From positions 19,433 to 76,295 of the forward strand of contig CAZAYP010000018.1 in NCBI GenBank assembly GCA_964489425.1: DNA of 56,863 bases, read 5' to 3'. Numbering within the stretch: the stretch's first letter is position 1; the number at the start of each line of letters is the position of its first letter. Under the pieces are notes generated by a model, which was not told where the DNA came from, did not search any database, and saw nothing but the letters and a program-made list of their open reading frames with translations. Below, one piece after another: positions 24,752 through 31,584 of the stretch. The DNA comes from CAZAYP01 sp964489425 [NCBI: uncultured Verrucomicrobiota bacterium] (GTDB lineage Bacteria > Verrucomicrobiota > Kiritimatiellia > RZYC01). A program made the position numbers and the translations under genes.

Positions 24752-25440
24752 GGCGGCCTCGGGGTTGGGGTTTGTTCGGAAAGCAGCATCTGGTAGCTCC
24801 AGCCGCGGCGGCCGGCCGGCACGCCGGCCACGACCAGCTCCGCGCCCGGGGCGTGGAACGCGCACAGGAAGCGCCGGTCCAGCCGCGCCAGGCCAAAGCG
24901 GTTGAGGTCCGCGATCGGCCGCCAGCCATCCCGGGCCAGGCCGGCCATCAGCGCGCGCAGGAACAGGGCTGGCGCGCGGGTGGTCGTGAGGTTGGCGCAT
25001 TGGCGGCGCGCACCGCGGTCCACCTGGCGGTAATCGCCCTGCCACACGGCGCCGGGCAATGAGCCGACGGGCGGCGGCATCGCGCCGCGCACACGGGGAA
25101 ATCCGATGACCACCTCAAACAGCCCCCGCCCCGCGGGCTGGGGCGGGCAGCGCACCCGCGCGCGGACATCCGCCTTGACGTAGGTCCACTCGGAGCCGCC
25201 CATCACGGGGGCGTTCGTGGCCGGCGCAATCTCGCGCCAGCCCAGGCCGGGAAACAGCGCCGCGTAATAGGCGCCGATCTGCGTGGGCGTCAGCGTGGTG
25301 GTCATCTGCCACTTCATGGTGTACTGCCCCGGCAGCGCGACGTCCGTCTGTTTCACGGTTTCCGCGCCCGGCGGCCGCAGGGCATCCCATGTGGCCGCGC
25401 CGGAACAAGTGGACCATACTAGCCCGGCCAGCGCCGTCAT
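24748..25440 (-). CDS. Secreted protein of unknown function in the pilus operon
   Basis: A 230-residue protein. It begins at an ATG followed by a short hydrophobic stretch (MTALAGLVWSTCSGAATW) that could be a signal peptide, though the usual positive N-terminus is lacking. The frame stays open 49 codons further, but that part reads through an intergenic repeat (25488-25511) and is Arg-rich, so it was excluded; the start is uncertain. The body has a pattern of alternating strands (QYTMKWQMTTTLTPTQIGAY, WTYVKADVRARVRCPPQPAG). I do not recognise a family. Its stop overlaps the cpaB start, so a pilus-related role is likely. Confidence 0.6.
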   Translation of the reverse strand: MTALAGLVWSTCSGAATWDALRPPGAETVKQTDVALPGQYTMKWQMTTTLTPTQIGAYYAALFPGLGWREIAPATNAPVMGGSEWTYVKADVRARVRCPPQPAGRGLFEVVIGFPRVRGAMPPPVGSLPGAVWQGDYRQVDRGARRQCANLTTTRAPALFLRALMAGLARDGWRPIADLNRFGLARLDRRFLCAFHAPGAELVVAGVPAGRRGWSYQMLLSEQTPTPRPP

Positions 25441-25487
25441 GTAAAGGCTGCGGCATGCGCAGGGCCTCCGTGACAAGGGGGAGCGGT

Positions 25488-25511
25488 GCCGAGCAGACGC
25501 TCGGCGTTCCC
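25488..25511. repeat. Short hairpin repeat (GCCGAGC..GCTCGGC family), copy 1
   Basis: The element reads GCCGAGCAGACGCTCGGC followed by GTTCCC, an inverted repeat with a tiny loop. A second copy with one base difference is at 31457-31480. It lies in the 160-bp spacer between two pilus-locus genes, the only sizeable gap inside that operon. Confidence 0.7.
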
Positions 25512-25599
25512 GGAAACGTCCATCGTCTGATGGGCTTATTAAGGCGGCGCGCCGGGTTGTGGCCGGCCTGAAATTAAACGGGGCCATCAGATGCGTTTC

Positions 25600-26292
25600 C
25601 TAATTCACCGTGTTCGTGCTGGGGCCGGGAACGTAGACGGGGCTTACTGTGACGCTCCCGAGGCTGCCGGGCGCATGGGCCTGGACATCGGCCGCGGGGA
25701 CGTTGGCGCCGGTCACCTGCCAGGTTCCGGAGAGCTGGTACTGGCAGTTGGCCGCCGTGAGCAGGTAGGTGGTCTGGCCGTTGATCGACGGGTTGCCGCT
25801 GTTGGTGGTAGTCCCGGCCTGGCCGGAAATCTCGGCCAGGGCCACCGCCTGGATGGTCCCGGAAAACTCGATGGTGTGGGCGTTGGCGATGCTGTAGCCG
25901 CTGAACTCCGCGGGTGCCGCGAAGATCACCGCGCCGGCAGCATAGTCGCCGCCTGGCCGCGCCACCGAGCCCGGCAGGGACACGCTGCCGGCATAGGTGG
26001 CGCCGAGGTTGTCCGTCACCTGGATCGCCGCGCCGGATTGCCGGATGGCAAAAGCGCGGATGGCCCCGTTGGTGGCCGTGGCCGTGCTGCCGGGGATGTA
26101 GATCTCGTCCACGGCCCGGCCCTTGTCAAAGTCGCCGGCGTACGACCCGCCCAGGTCCGCCTGCACCTGGGCCCCGGCATTGCCGCCGAATCCCGAGTCC
26201 ACGCTGGAATCGCCCTCGCATCCGGCCAGCGCCGCCGCGGCCAGCAGGGCCAGGGCCACCCGCAACCCGCCAGGATCCGCATGGTTTTTCAT
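25600..26292 (-). CDS. Lipoprotein, Gly/Ala-rich beta protein, unknown function
   Basis: A 230-residue lipoprotein with signal peptide and lipobox LAAAALAGC (Cys at about 25). The start overlaps the TadE-like stop as ATGA. The mature part is rich in Gly, Ala, Ser and Thr with repeated beta-strand turns (GDFDKGRAVDEIYIPGSTAT, SIANAHTIEFSGTIQAVALA) and resembles a secreted beta-sandwich or small solenoid. No known Tad component fits. By position it could help anchor or guide the minor pilins at the outer membrane, but this is a guess. Confidence 0.65.
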   Translation of the reverse strand: MKNHADPGGLRVALALLAAAALAGCEGDSSVDSGFGGNAGAQVQADLGGSYAGDFDKGRAVDEIYIPGSTATATNGAIRAFAIRQSGAAIQVTDNLGATYAGSVSLPGSVARPGGDYAAGAVIFAAPAEFSGYSIANAHTIEFSGTIQAVALAEISGQAGTTTNSGNPSINGQTTYLLTAANCQYQLSGTWQVTGANVPAADVQAHAPGSLGSVTVSPVYVPGPSTNTVN

Positions 26293-26831
26293 ATGTGCAA
26301 CATGTCCTCGATGACGGTGTTCATATCCTGCCAGAAATCGTTATTGATGCAATCCACGGTGATGGAATAATTGGTGACCGTGGCGGTCCAGATGAATGCG
26401 GCCTCCTGCTGGTCCCACCGGTCCGGCGCCGCGTACCGCAGTTTGTTCTGCGAATACGAGAGGGTCACCTGCACGTTCTGGTCCACCAGCGAGCTGGGCA
26501 GGATCTTGAGCATGTCGTCGATGATCGATACCCCGGTCTGGGTGCTGAGATACTTCTTCGAGATGTTGACCGTGTACCAGCTGTTCTTGTTGGTGGCGGC
26601 GGGAAGAAAGGTGGTCACGGCATTGTTAAGGTTGTTGTAGTTGCCGTGGCCGCCCATCCAGGCCGCGTAGCGCGCCGCCATGGCCACCCGGGACTGGTTC
26701 ATGGACCGCAGCCCAAAGTGGAATATACCGAGAAACAGCAGGATGAAAATCGGCAATACGATCGCCGTCTCCAGCATCGCCTGGCCCCTCTTCCGCAGGT
26801 TGGCGCCTGCCGCTGGTCGTTTTCTTGTCAT
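26289..26831 (-). CDS. tadE: TadE-like minor pilin (pseudopilin) 2
   Basis: A 180-residue pseudopilin. The leader of basic residues ends in Gly, followed by QAMLETAIVLPIFILLFLGI: cleavage after that Gly would leave Glu at +5 as in Flp and TadE proteins, followed by the hydrophobic assembly helix. The remainder is a small soluble domain. It is one nucleotide downstream of the TadG-like gene and overlaps the lipoprotein start. It should be processed by the prepilin peptidase at 28658-29125. Confidence 0.87.
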   Translation of the reverse strand: MTRKRPAAGANLRKRGQAMLETAIVLPIFILLFLGIFHFGLRSMNQSRVAMAARYAAWMGGHGNYNNLNNAVTTFLPAATNKNSWYTVNISKKYLSTQTGVSIIDDMLKILPSSLVDQNVQVTLSYSQNKLRYAAPDRWDQQEAAFIWTATVTNYSITVDCINNDFWQDMNTVIEDMLHI

Positions 26832-26832
26832 G

Positions 26833-27990
26833 TCAGTGAAAAATCAGGATGTCTTTGCCGCTGAACCCCATGAACAGCACGTTGGTTTGCCGGGCCGCGA
26901 AATTGCCATGGTACCCGCCGTAGACGCCGACCATGCGCAGCGCGGGGATGGGATCCACGCACATCATGCTGCCGGGGATCGAAAAATACACCGGGCTTTT
27001 CACGCCCGAGGGATACAGCGTGTCGCCATACATCACGGCCGTGCCCACGGCGCTGGCCATGGGCACGAGGTTGGACGTGGTCTGGCGGTCCTGCGGCCGC
27101 AGCAGCAGGCTGTTCAGCATGAAGGCCGGCCGCGCGTTGCGCGTGGCAGCCATGGTCACGGGCTTGCCGACATTATCCGTGGACACGTAATACGTATCGT
27201 TCCACGTGATGAAGACCAGGAACGGCGCCGTGCAGGGGAGGAACGGAATGATCGGGTCCGCGGCAAAAGACATCTTCTCGATGTCGCCGGAGCTGGCTTT
27301 CTTGGACACCGCAAACGCGGTGCACGTGGGCGGCCACAAGTCGGGGTTCAGCGTCCAGCAGTGCGGGGAGGCCCCGCCCATGATCGAGCTGATCTGTTGG
27401 ATGAGCGAGTTGATCGTCTGAATCCCCGGGATCTTGTTGGCAAACGGCAGGGCCGCGACGTTGAAAACATCCGCGCCGCAGTCGGTGGCCATGGAGTTGG
27501 CGTTGAAGTACGCCAGCAGCGGCATGCCCTCGTTGATCGTGCTCTGGATATCGGCGATCGTGTTGGCCATGCTGGTGTGATCATCGTTCATGCTGCGGAT
27601 CTTCTTCATGCCCTCGGCCAAATCGATGGCCGCCTTGATCTCGCCGATGATCGGAATCTCGAGATCCTCAGATATTTTTGAGTCCTGGGACACGGCGTAG
27701 CTGATGATCGCCTCGGCCTGGATGATGTTGTAGTCCCAGTGCACCCCGTTCATGCCCTGGTGGAAGTTGGACCCGCGCGCCATCCAGGTGGCGGCGGTCA
27801 TGGCCGCGGCATCGGCGGCGTTCTGCAACTGGATCTTCGCGGTGATCGCCTGGCCCACCGGCACGATCGCGGCCACGAACGCCACCAGGGTCAGCGACAA
27901 GATCGCGGCCATGAGCAGGACCTGGCCGTCTTGATTGGCCGCAAACGAAGGCGGTCGCACCCGCCACCGCTGGATCCACCGGCCGCGCAT
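26833..27990 (-). CDS. tadG: TadG-like pilus assembly protein
   Basis: A 385-residue protein from an ATG at 27990, two nucleotides after the previous stop; a TTG two codons earlier is possible. After a basic N-terminus the segment QDGQVLLMAAILSLTLVAFV resembles TadG proteins, with +5 Met instead of Glu, so it may not be processed like a pilin. KIQLQNAADAAAMTAATWMA is the usual TadG 'Tad-like' motif. The long C-terminal part is periplasmic and has no von Willebrand A motif (no DxSxS seen), unlike longer TadG proteins. TadG is thought to link the pilus with the envelope. Confidence 0.82.
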   Translation of the reverse strand: MRGRWIQRWRVRPPSFAANQDGQVLLMAAILSLTLVAFVAAIVPVGQAITAKIQLQNAADAAAMTAATWMARGSNFHQGMNGVHWDYNIIQAEAIISYAVSQDSKISEDLEIPIIGEIKAAIDLAEGMKKIRSMNDDHTSMANTIADIQSTINEGMPLLAYFNANSMATDCGADVFNVAALPFANKIPGIQTINSLIQQISSIMGGASPHCWTLNPDLWPPTCTAFAVSKKASSGDIEKMSFAADPIIPFLPCTAPFLVFITWNDTYYVSTDNVGKPVTMAATRNARPAFMLNSLLLRPQDRQTTSNLVPMASAVGTAVMYGDTLYPSGVKSPVYFSIPGSMMCVDPIPALRMVGVYGGYHGNFAARQTNVLFMGFSGKDILIFH

Positions 27991-27992
27991 GG

Positions 27993-28661
27993 TCAATTCA
28001 TCCCCATGGTGCAGGTTTTGATGATCGGCACGAATTCAAGGCCGCACAGCTTGGTCAGCGCTTCGCATTCGGTCCAGTACTCGATGTAGGTGCTGTCATC
28101 GACATAAAAAATGTCGCCGATGATGGGGATCTTGGCCAAGGGATCGCGCGAGACCATGGCCGCCAGGGTGCTGATCAGCGGGAACTTCAAGGGATAGAAA
28201 TACACGATGGTGGCGCTGACATACGTGGCGCTGTTGAACGTGGTCTTCTGGTTGCTGCTGTTGTAGTAGGTGATGCTGCTGCCGGGCTTGGTCAAAAAGT
28301 AGCCGAACGTGGCGCGCTGGATCACGTTGCTGACCGGGATGAATTCCTGGATGATGCTTTCCAGGGCCTGCAGGCCGGGGATCTCGCCGGGGTCGATGCC
28401 AGCGATCGCCGCGGGCGAGATCGGGATGCAGGCGATGGCGGCGGACATGTTCCAGTCGCTGTTGGCGCAGGCGCTGCGCGCCGCCGCGAAGGCCGAGTAG
28501 TCCACCACCTGGTGGGCCACCGAGAGCATCGAAAACTCCATGATCCCGATCAGCAGCAGCATGAACACCGGGAACACCAGCACAAACTCCATGATGGCCT
28601 GGCCATCGGCGCCCAGGCGGCCGCCGCGGAACCCGGCCCTGCGTGGCGGGTTGCGGGTCAT
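27993..28661 (-). CDS. tadE: TadE-like minor pilin (pseudopilin) 1
   Basis: A 222-residue protein. The ATG at 28661 overlaps the prepilin peptidase stop as ATGA; the open frame upstream of it is a shadow of the peptidase gene. The prepilin-like motif is GADG followed by QAIMEFVLVFPVFMLLLIGI, with Glu at +5 after the Gly, then a periplasmic domain with CANSDWNMSAAIACIPIS. Two TadE-type genes flanking a TadG-type gene is a normal Tad arrangement. Confidence 0.88.
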   Translation of the reverse strand: MTRNPPRRAGFRGGRLGADGQAIMEFVLVFPVFMLLLIGIMEFSMLSVAHQVVDYSAFAAARSACANSDWNMSAAIACIPISPAAIAGIDPGEIPGLQALESIIQEFIPVSNVIQRATFGYFLTKPGSSITYYNSSNQKTTFNSATYVSATIVYFYPLKFPLISTLAAMVSRDPLAKIPIIGDIFYVDDSTYIEYWTECEALTKLCGLEFVPIIKTCTMGMN

Positions 28662-29125
28662 GGCGCCTGGATCTGCTGCCATAAGGTGAAATACGTTCCG
28701 GCCACGATGGCCGTGCCGTACGGGATGCGGGCCCCGCGCACGGGCTGGCGCCGCGCCAGCAGGTACACCAGCTTGCCCAGGGCCAGCACGCCGCCGGCGA
28801 TCGAGATGAACACCAGCGCCGCGATCAGGAACCGCGTGCCCATCAGCAACCCGATCATGCCGATCAGCTTGACGTCCCCGCCGCCCATCCACCCCAGCAG
28901 GAACATGATGTAGAACAGGCCGAACCCGCCGATGAACGCGAGGCTGTAGTCCAGGAACTGCGCCCGGCGAAGGAACACCAGCACCAGCAAACCCAGCCCG
29001 ATGCCCACGTACGTGTAGCGGTTGGGAATCATGTGGGTGCGCAGGTCATGGTACAGGATCGGCACGCATAGAAATACAACGGCCGCGGCGCACAGCAGGT
29101 TGACCGTTTCCGACGGAATCGTCAT
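28658..29125 (-). CDS. tadV: Prepilin peptidase, TadV/CpaA type (A24)
   Basis: A 155-residue integral membrane aspartic protease that cuts the Flp and TadE leaders. The two catalytic aspartates are Asp27 (YHDLRTHMIPNRY) and Asp84 (GWMGGGDVKLIGM), each next to a membrane segment as in type IV prepilin peptidases. It has no N-methylation domain, as usual for TadV. It opens the compact machinery block of the operon, 87 bp downstream of the last Flp gene across a GC-rich hairpin. Confidence 0.93.
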   Translation of the reverse strand: MTIPSETVNLLCAAAVVFLCVPILYHDLRTHMIPNRYTYVGIGLGLLVLVFLRRAQFLDYSLAFIGGFGLFYIMFLLGWMGGGDVKLIGMIGLLMGTRFLIAALVFISIAGGVLALGKLVYLLARRQPVRGARIPYGTAIVAGTYFTLWQQIQAP

Positions 29126-29165
29126 GAACGCACCCTGGACGCCGCGGCCGCGGCCGCCGGGAGCC

Positions 29166-29191
29166 GCGGGGCGGCGCTGCCGCCGCCCCGC
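29166..29191 (-). terminator. GC-rich hairpin between flp and tadV, probable attenuator
   Basis: A perfect 11-bp stem (GCGGGGCGGCG / CGCCGCCCCGC) closes a 4-nt loop 22 nt after the flp stop codon. There is no T-run behind it, so it would slow or partly stop transcription, or protect the pilin mRNA 3' end, rather than terminate fully. That fits a need for far more pilin than machinery (inference). Confidence 0.5.
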
Positions 29192-29212
29192 GCTCCAGTC
29201 GCTACGGGGTTA

Positions 29213-29437
29213 TTAGTCGTTGAAGTCGTTGATGCGCACCGCGGCCTGGCCGCCCTGGTTCTGCATGGTGGCCGACTGCGCCTGGCCCGAGGTCAGGCTC
29301 TGGTTGGCGGACCGGAACAGGTTGCGCACGTTGGTCCCGAACACGCCGATCACCAGCAGTGCCGCAATCGCGACAATGCAAATGATGATCACATACTCGG
29401 TCATTCCCTGGCCTTGCTTGCTACGCTGAATCTGCAT
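29213..29437 (-). CDS. flp: Flp pilin, copy 1 (nearest the machinery genes)
   Basis: A 74-residue Flp major pilin precursor. The leader MQIQRSKQG ends at a Gly, and the mature part would begin QGMTEYVIIICIVAIAALLV with Glu at +5 and Tyr at +6, the hallmark of Flp pilins. The C-terminal tail AAVRINDFND is shared with the other two copies. A ribosome binding site (CAGGAG) lies 6 nt upstream of the ATG. Its leader differs from copies 2 and 3, which carry the extra MRRAG. Confidence 0.93.
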   Translation of the reverse strand: MQIQRSKQGQGMTEYVIIICIVAIAALLVIGVFGTNVRNLFRSANQSLTSGQAQSATMQNQGGQAAVRINDFND

Positions 29438-29476
29438 CGTATTCTCCTGATTATTGTTTGTTTGTTGTTGGCCTGC

Positions 29477-29632
29477 TCAGGGCATGGGCAGGGTGACTAT
29501 GACCAGCACGTCGTGCACGTAGTTCTGCACCGCGCTCAGCCATCCGCCATTGACATATGTCGCCATGCTGCCGACCACCACGGCCGCGGTCAGCAACGCA
29601 TATTCCAGCATGGCCTGCCCGTGTTCGCCCAT
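29477..29632 (-). CDS. 51-residue Flp-like mini-pilin
   Basis: A very short frame, MGEHG followed by QAMLEYALLTAAVVVGSMAT, then about 25 residues ending LVIVTLPMP. Cleavage after Gly5 puts Glu at +5 and Tyr at +6, exactly as in the Flp pilins, so it should be a prepilin peptidase substrate with a 46-residue mature form. It lacks the NVRNLF...RINNFND tail of the major pilins. The ribosome binding site is weak, and it begins 13 nt after the stop of the 43-residue gene, suggesting coupled translation. It may be a minor or initiating pilin. Confidence 0.7.
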   Translation of the reverse strand: MGEHGQAMLEYALLTAAVVVGSMATYVNGGWLSAVQNYVHDVLVIVTLPMP

Positions 29633-29645
29633 CAGCCAGCCGGAG

Positions 29646-29777
29646 TTACTTGCACGCGCACTTGTTCTTGATGCGGATCACGTTGACCGTGAGCAGCACC
29701 AGCAGCAGCATATTGACCAACTGGACGCAAATATCCAGGAAGTCGTGAAAGTCATCATACAGTACGATCGTCTCCAT
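29646..29777 (-). CDS. 43-residue single-span membrane peptide
   Basis: The frame from ATG 29777 has a good ribosome binding site (GAGGAGAA) and reads METIVLYDDFHDFLDICVQL, then a Leu/Val-rich transmembrane stretch (VNMLLLVLLTVNVI) and a basic Cys-containing tail (RIKNKCACK). It has no Gly-x4-Glu pilin motif. The upstream open frame in the same phase is low-complexity and excluded. It sits among pilin genes and could be a pilin chaperone or regulator of assembly; I do not recognise it. Confidence 0.6.
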   Translation of the reverse strand: METIVLYDDFHDFLDICVQLVNMLLLVLLTVNVIRIKNKCACK

Positions 29778-29868
29778 CCACGTTCTCCTCTGTTTGTTTG
29801 TTTCCGGCCCACCGGCGGCCCACCCGACGCACGCGGCCGCCGCCAGGCCAAGCTTGTTGCGCGGCCGC

Positions 29869-30099
29869 TTAATCGTTGAAGTTGTTGATGCGCACCGCGG
29901 TCTGGCCGCCCTGGTTCTGCATCGACGTTTCGCTGGCCTGGCCTTGGGACAGGCTGTCATTGGCCGACTTGAACAGGTTGCGCACGTTGGTGCCGAACAC
30001 GCCGATCACCAGCAGCGCCGCAATCGCGACAATACAAATGATGATCACGTACTCGGTCATCCCCTGCCCGGCCCGCCGCATATTCCTGGTTTTTTGCAT
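29869..30099 (-). CDS. flp: Flp pilin, copy 2
   Basis: A 76-residue Flp pilin precursor with leader MQKTRNMRRAG and mature start QGMTEYVIIICIVAIAALLV. The first 40 mature residues are identical to copies 1 and 3, with changes only in the soluble tail (FKSANDSLSQGQASETSMQN). It has its own upstream tandem 11-mers at 30276-30297. Its leader DNA (30097-30123) is identical to that of copy 3 (30564-30590), including GAAGGGA as ribosome binding site. Confidence 0.93.
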   Translation of the reverse strand: MQKTRNMRRAGQGMTEYVIIICIVAIAALLVIGVFGTNVRNLFKSANDSLSQGQASETSMQNQGGQTAVRINNFND

Positions 30100-30129
30100 A
30101 GCTCGTTTATTCCCTTCTTTGTTGTTCCA

Positions 30130-30150
30130 TCCGGCCGGCTACCGGCCGGA
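30130..30150. other. 9-bp-stem hairpin in the leader of flp copy 2
   Basis: TCCGGCCGG and CCGGCCGGA form a perfect stem around a 3-nt loop, 31 nt upstream of the flp copy 2 start and just before its ribosome binding site. It has no T-tract on the minus strand. Leader stability or translational control is possible. Confidence 0.45.
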
Positions 30151-30275
30151 ACCCTTGTCGAGCAAAACGCCGCCGACCACGATACTATGTGCCCTAACCG
30201 CGCTGGCCTAGTTCAAAAACAACCGTTGCGAACGCCCGCAATATAGAGCAACCGCTGCCCATGCGTAAAGATTTC

Positions 30276-30297
30276 AAACTGGGTATAAACTGGGTAT
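30276..30297 (-). promoter_or_regulatory. Tandem 11-bp repeat upstream of flp copy 2
   Basis: Two exact, adjacent copies of AAACTGGGTAT (plus strand) lie about 177 bp upstream of the flp copy 2 start. A related pair lies upstream of flp copy 3 (30721-30742). Downstream, on the minus strand, a possible promoter is TTTACG - 18 nt - TATATT, with the -10 near 30241-30246. Repeats one helical turn long in tandem suggest an activator or repressor site. Confidence 0.5.
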
Positions 30298-30301
30298 ATT
30301 G

Positions 30302-30342
30302 CGACCAGCCGGCATGGTCCTTATCAGCTTGAGGGCTGGTCG
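30302..30342 (-). other. Hairpin overlapping the stop codon of flp copy 3
   Basis: CGACCAGCC (30302-30310) and GGCTGGTCG (30334-30342) are exact inverted repeats enclosing the stop codon of flp copy 3. They could form a 9-bp stem with a 23-nt loop at the mRNA 3' end. No T-run follows on the minus strand. Confidence 0.45.
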
Positions 30343-30566
30343 TTGAAGTTGTTGATGCGCACCGGCCCGCCGCCGCCCTGGTTCTGCATCGTGGCCGACT
30401 GCGCCTGGCCCGTGGTCAGGCTTTGGTTGGCGGACCGGAACAGGTTGCGCACATTGGTGCCGAACACGCCGATCACCAGCAGCGCCGCAATCGCGACAAT
30501 GCAGATGATAATGACATACTCGGTCATGCCCTGCCCCGCCCGCCGCATGTTTCTGGCTCTTTGCAT
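30324..30566 (-). CDS. flp: Flp pilin, copy 3 (promoter-distal end of the locus, first transcribed)
   Basis: An 80-residue Flp pilin precursor from ATG 30566, chosen because its leader (GAAGGGA site and following DNA) is identical to that of copy 2; a start 13 codons earlier would be in the leader itself. It has the same MRRAG leader and mature QGMTEY... start. The tail differs by GGGGPVRINNFNDQPSS, so it is four residues longer at the C-terminus. It begins the long minus-strand pilus locus. Confidence 0.92.
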   Translation of the reverse strand: MQRARNMRRAGQGMTEYVIIICIVAIAALLVIGVFGTNVRNLFRSANQSLTTGQAQSATMQNQGGGGPVRINNFNDQPSS

Positions 30567-30699
30567 AGCTCGTTTATTCCCTTCTTTGTTTTCTCCGGCT
30601 GCCAATCGGCCCGCGCGGTGCGTTTACCTGCCATAGCAAGCAACTTGCCCGGCGCCTGCCTAGCAAAAATCAAACGTAAGGCATAACTTTAGCGTATGG

Positions 30700-30742
30700 T
30701 TGCGAATTCGCAAACAACAGAAATTGGGTATAAAATGAGTAT
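30700..30742 (-). promoter_or_regulatory. Promoter/operator candidate upstream of flp copy 3
   Basis: The pair AAATTGGGTAT (30721-30731) and AAAATGAGTAT (30732-30742) repeats the tandem 11-mer arrangement seen upstream of flp copy 2. Next to it lies a perfect 14-bp palindrome, TTGCGAATTCGCAA (30700-30713). On the minus strand TTGCGA - 16 nt - TAAAGT could serve as -35 and -10. Confidence 0.5.
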
Positions 30743-30773
30743 GCCGCCGGCCATGTGGCGCTTGGCAGTACAG

Positions 30774-31560
30774 GGAAATCCAACCCGGAATATTTTCCCG
30801 CCAAGTACGCCGAGGCGCCAAGACGTTTCACCCCCAGTTTCCGCGTCTTCTTCGCGGCTTTGCGCCTTGGCGGGAAAGCGGCCGCAAACCAAGTGAATCA
30901 TTTGAACCGCGGATGCACGCGGATTAACACGGATAGTTCAGGAGAATCCGATACCTGCACCGATTCACATCCGTGTCCATCCGTGTCCATCCGTGGTTCT
31001 TTCTCTTCTTCCATTCGCACCCGTTTGTTGAAATCCAGACCAGGACTTTCCGGATGAGCCGAGAATCCGGCTATTGACGCCCGGATGGCAGACAACAGAA
31101 TTGAACATGGACAGACAGGATGTACAGGATGCATCGTCGCCCTGAACCCTCCCGTCCTGTCCATCCTGTTAATCCATGTAAATACATCCCGGTTCTCACG
31201 GAAATCCAACCCGGAATATTTTCCCGCCAAGCCGCTAAGGCGCCAAGCCGTTGGGCCCCAGTTTCCGCGTCTTCTTCGCGGCTTTGCGCCTTGGCGAGAG
31301 AATCCGGCTATTGACGCCTGGATGGCAGACAACAGAATTCAACATGGACAGACAGGATGTACAGGATGCATCGTCGCCCTGAACCCTCCCGTCCTGTCCA
31401 TCCTGTGAATCCATGTAAAAAACATCCCCATGGCGCAGGGTGTAGGTATGCGCGTTGCCGAGCGGACGCTCGGCGTTCCCAGGGACCCTGCCGGCTCTGC
31501 CTCCATGGCCGAACTCCATCGGCCCGGCCGCAGCCATGGAAAATTTGCCGTTGCGCGCCA
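30774..31560. repeat. Gene-free nest of several intergenic repeat families
   Basis: No gene is supported between 30743 and 31584. Repeat 1 (30774-30873 and 31200-31296) begins GGAAATCCAACCCGGAATAT and contains self-complementary CGCCAAG/CTTGGCG. Repeat 2 (31061-31182 and 31298-31419) is two 122-bp direct copies with about three differences, offset 237 bp, with an internal stem ACAGGATG...CATCCTGT. Repeat 3 (30903-30999) is a large imperfect hairpin built from ACGGAT and ATCCGT units. A GCCGAGC/GCTCGGC hairpin is at 31457-31480. A CCATGG-bounded palindrome lies around 31503-31540. Open frames through this area are repeat translations. Confidence 0.8.
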
Positions 31561-31584
31561 ACCGAAAAAACATACCATGGCCCC

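Noticed and set aside
24752-25045. Long N-terminal extension of CpaB
   Set aside because: It is Pro/Arg/Gly-rich and overlaps another gene; the ATG at 24751 starts a clean membrane segment and overlaps the upstream stop.
28662-28892. N-terminal extension of the TadE-like protein
   Set aside because: It overlaps the prepilin peptidase gene and is Arg/Gly/His-rich; the start at 28661 gives a normal prepilin leader.
30600-30720. Cyclic-di-GMP riboswitch in the flp leader
   Set aside because: Considered because such switches precede pilin and surface genes, but the conserved core and pairing pattern could not be matched.
31085-31408. Open frames in the repeat nest
   Set aside because: Both copies of the direct repeat give the same short peptide strings, and no start site or domain is present.
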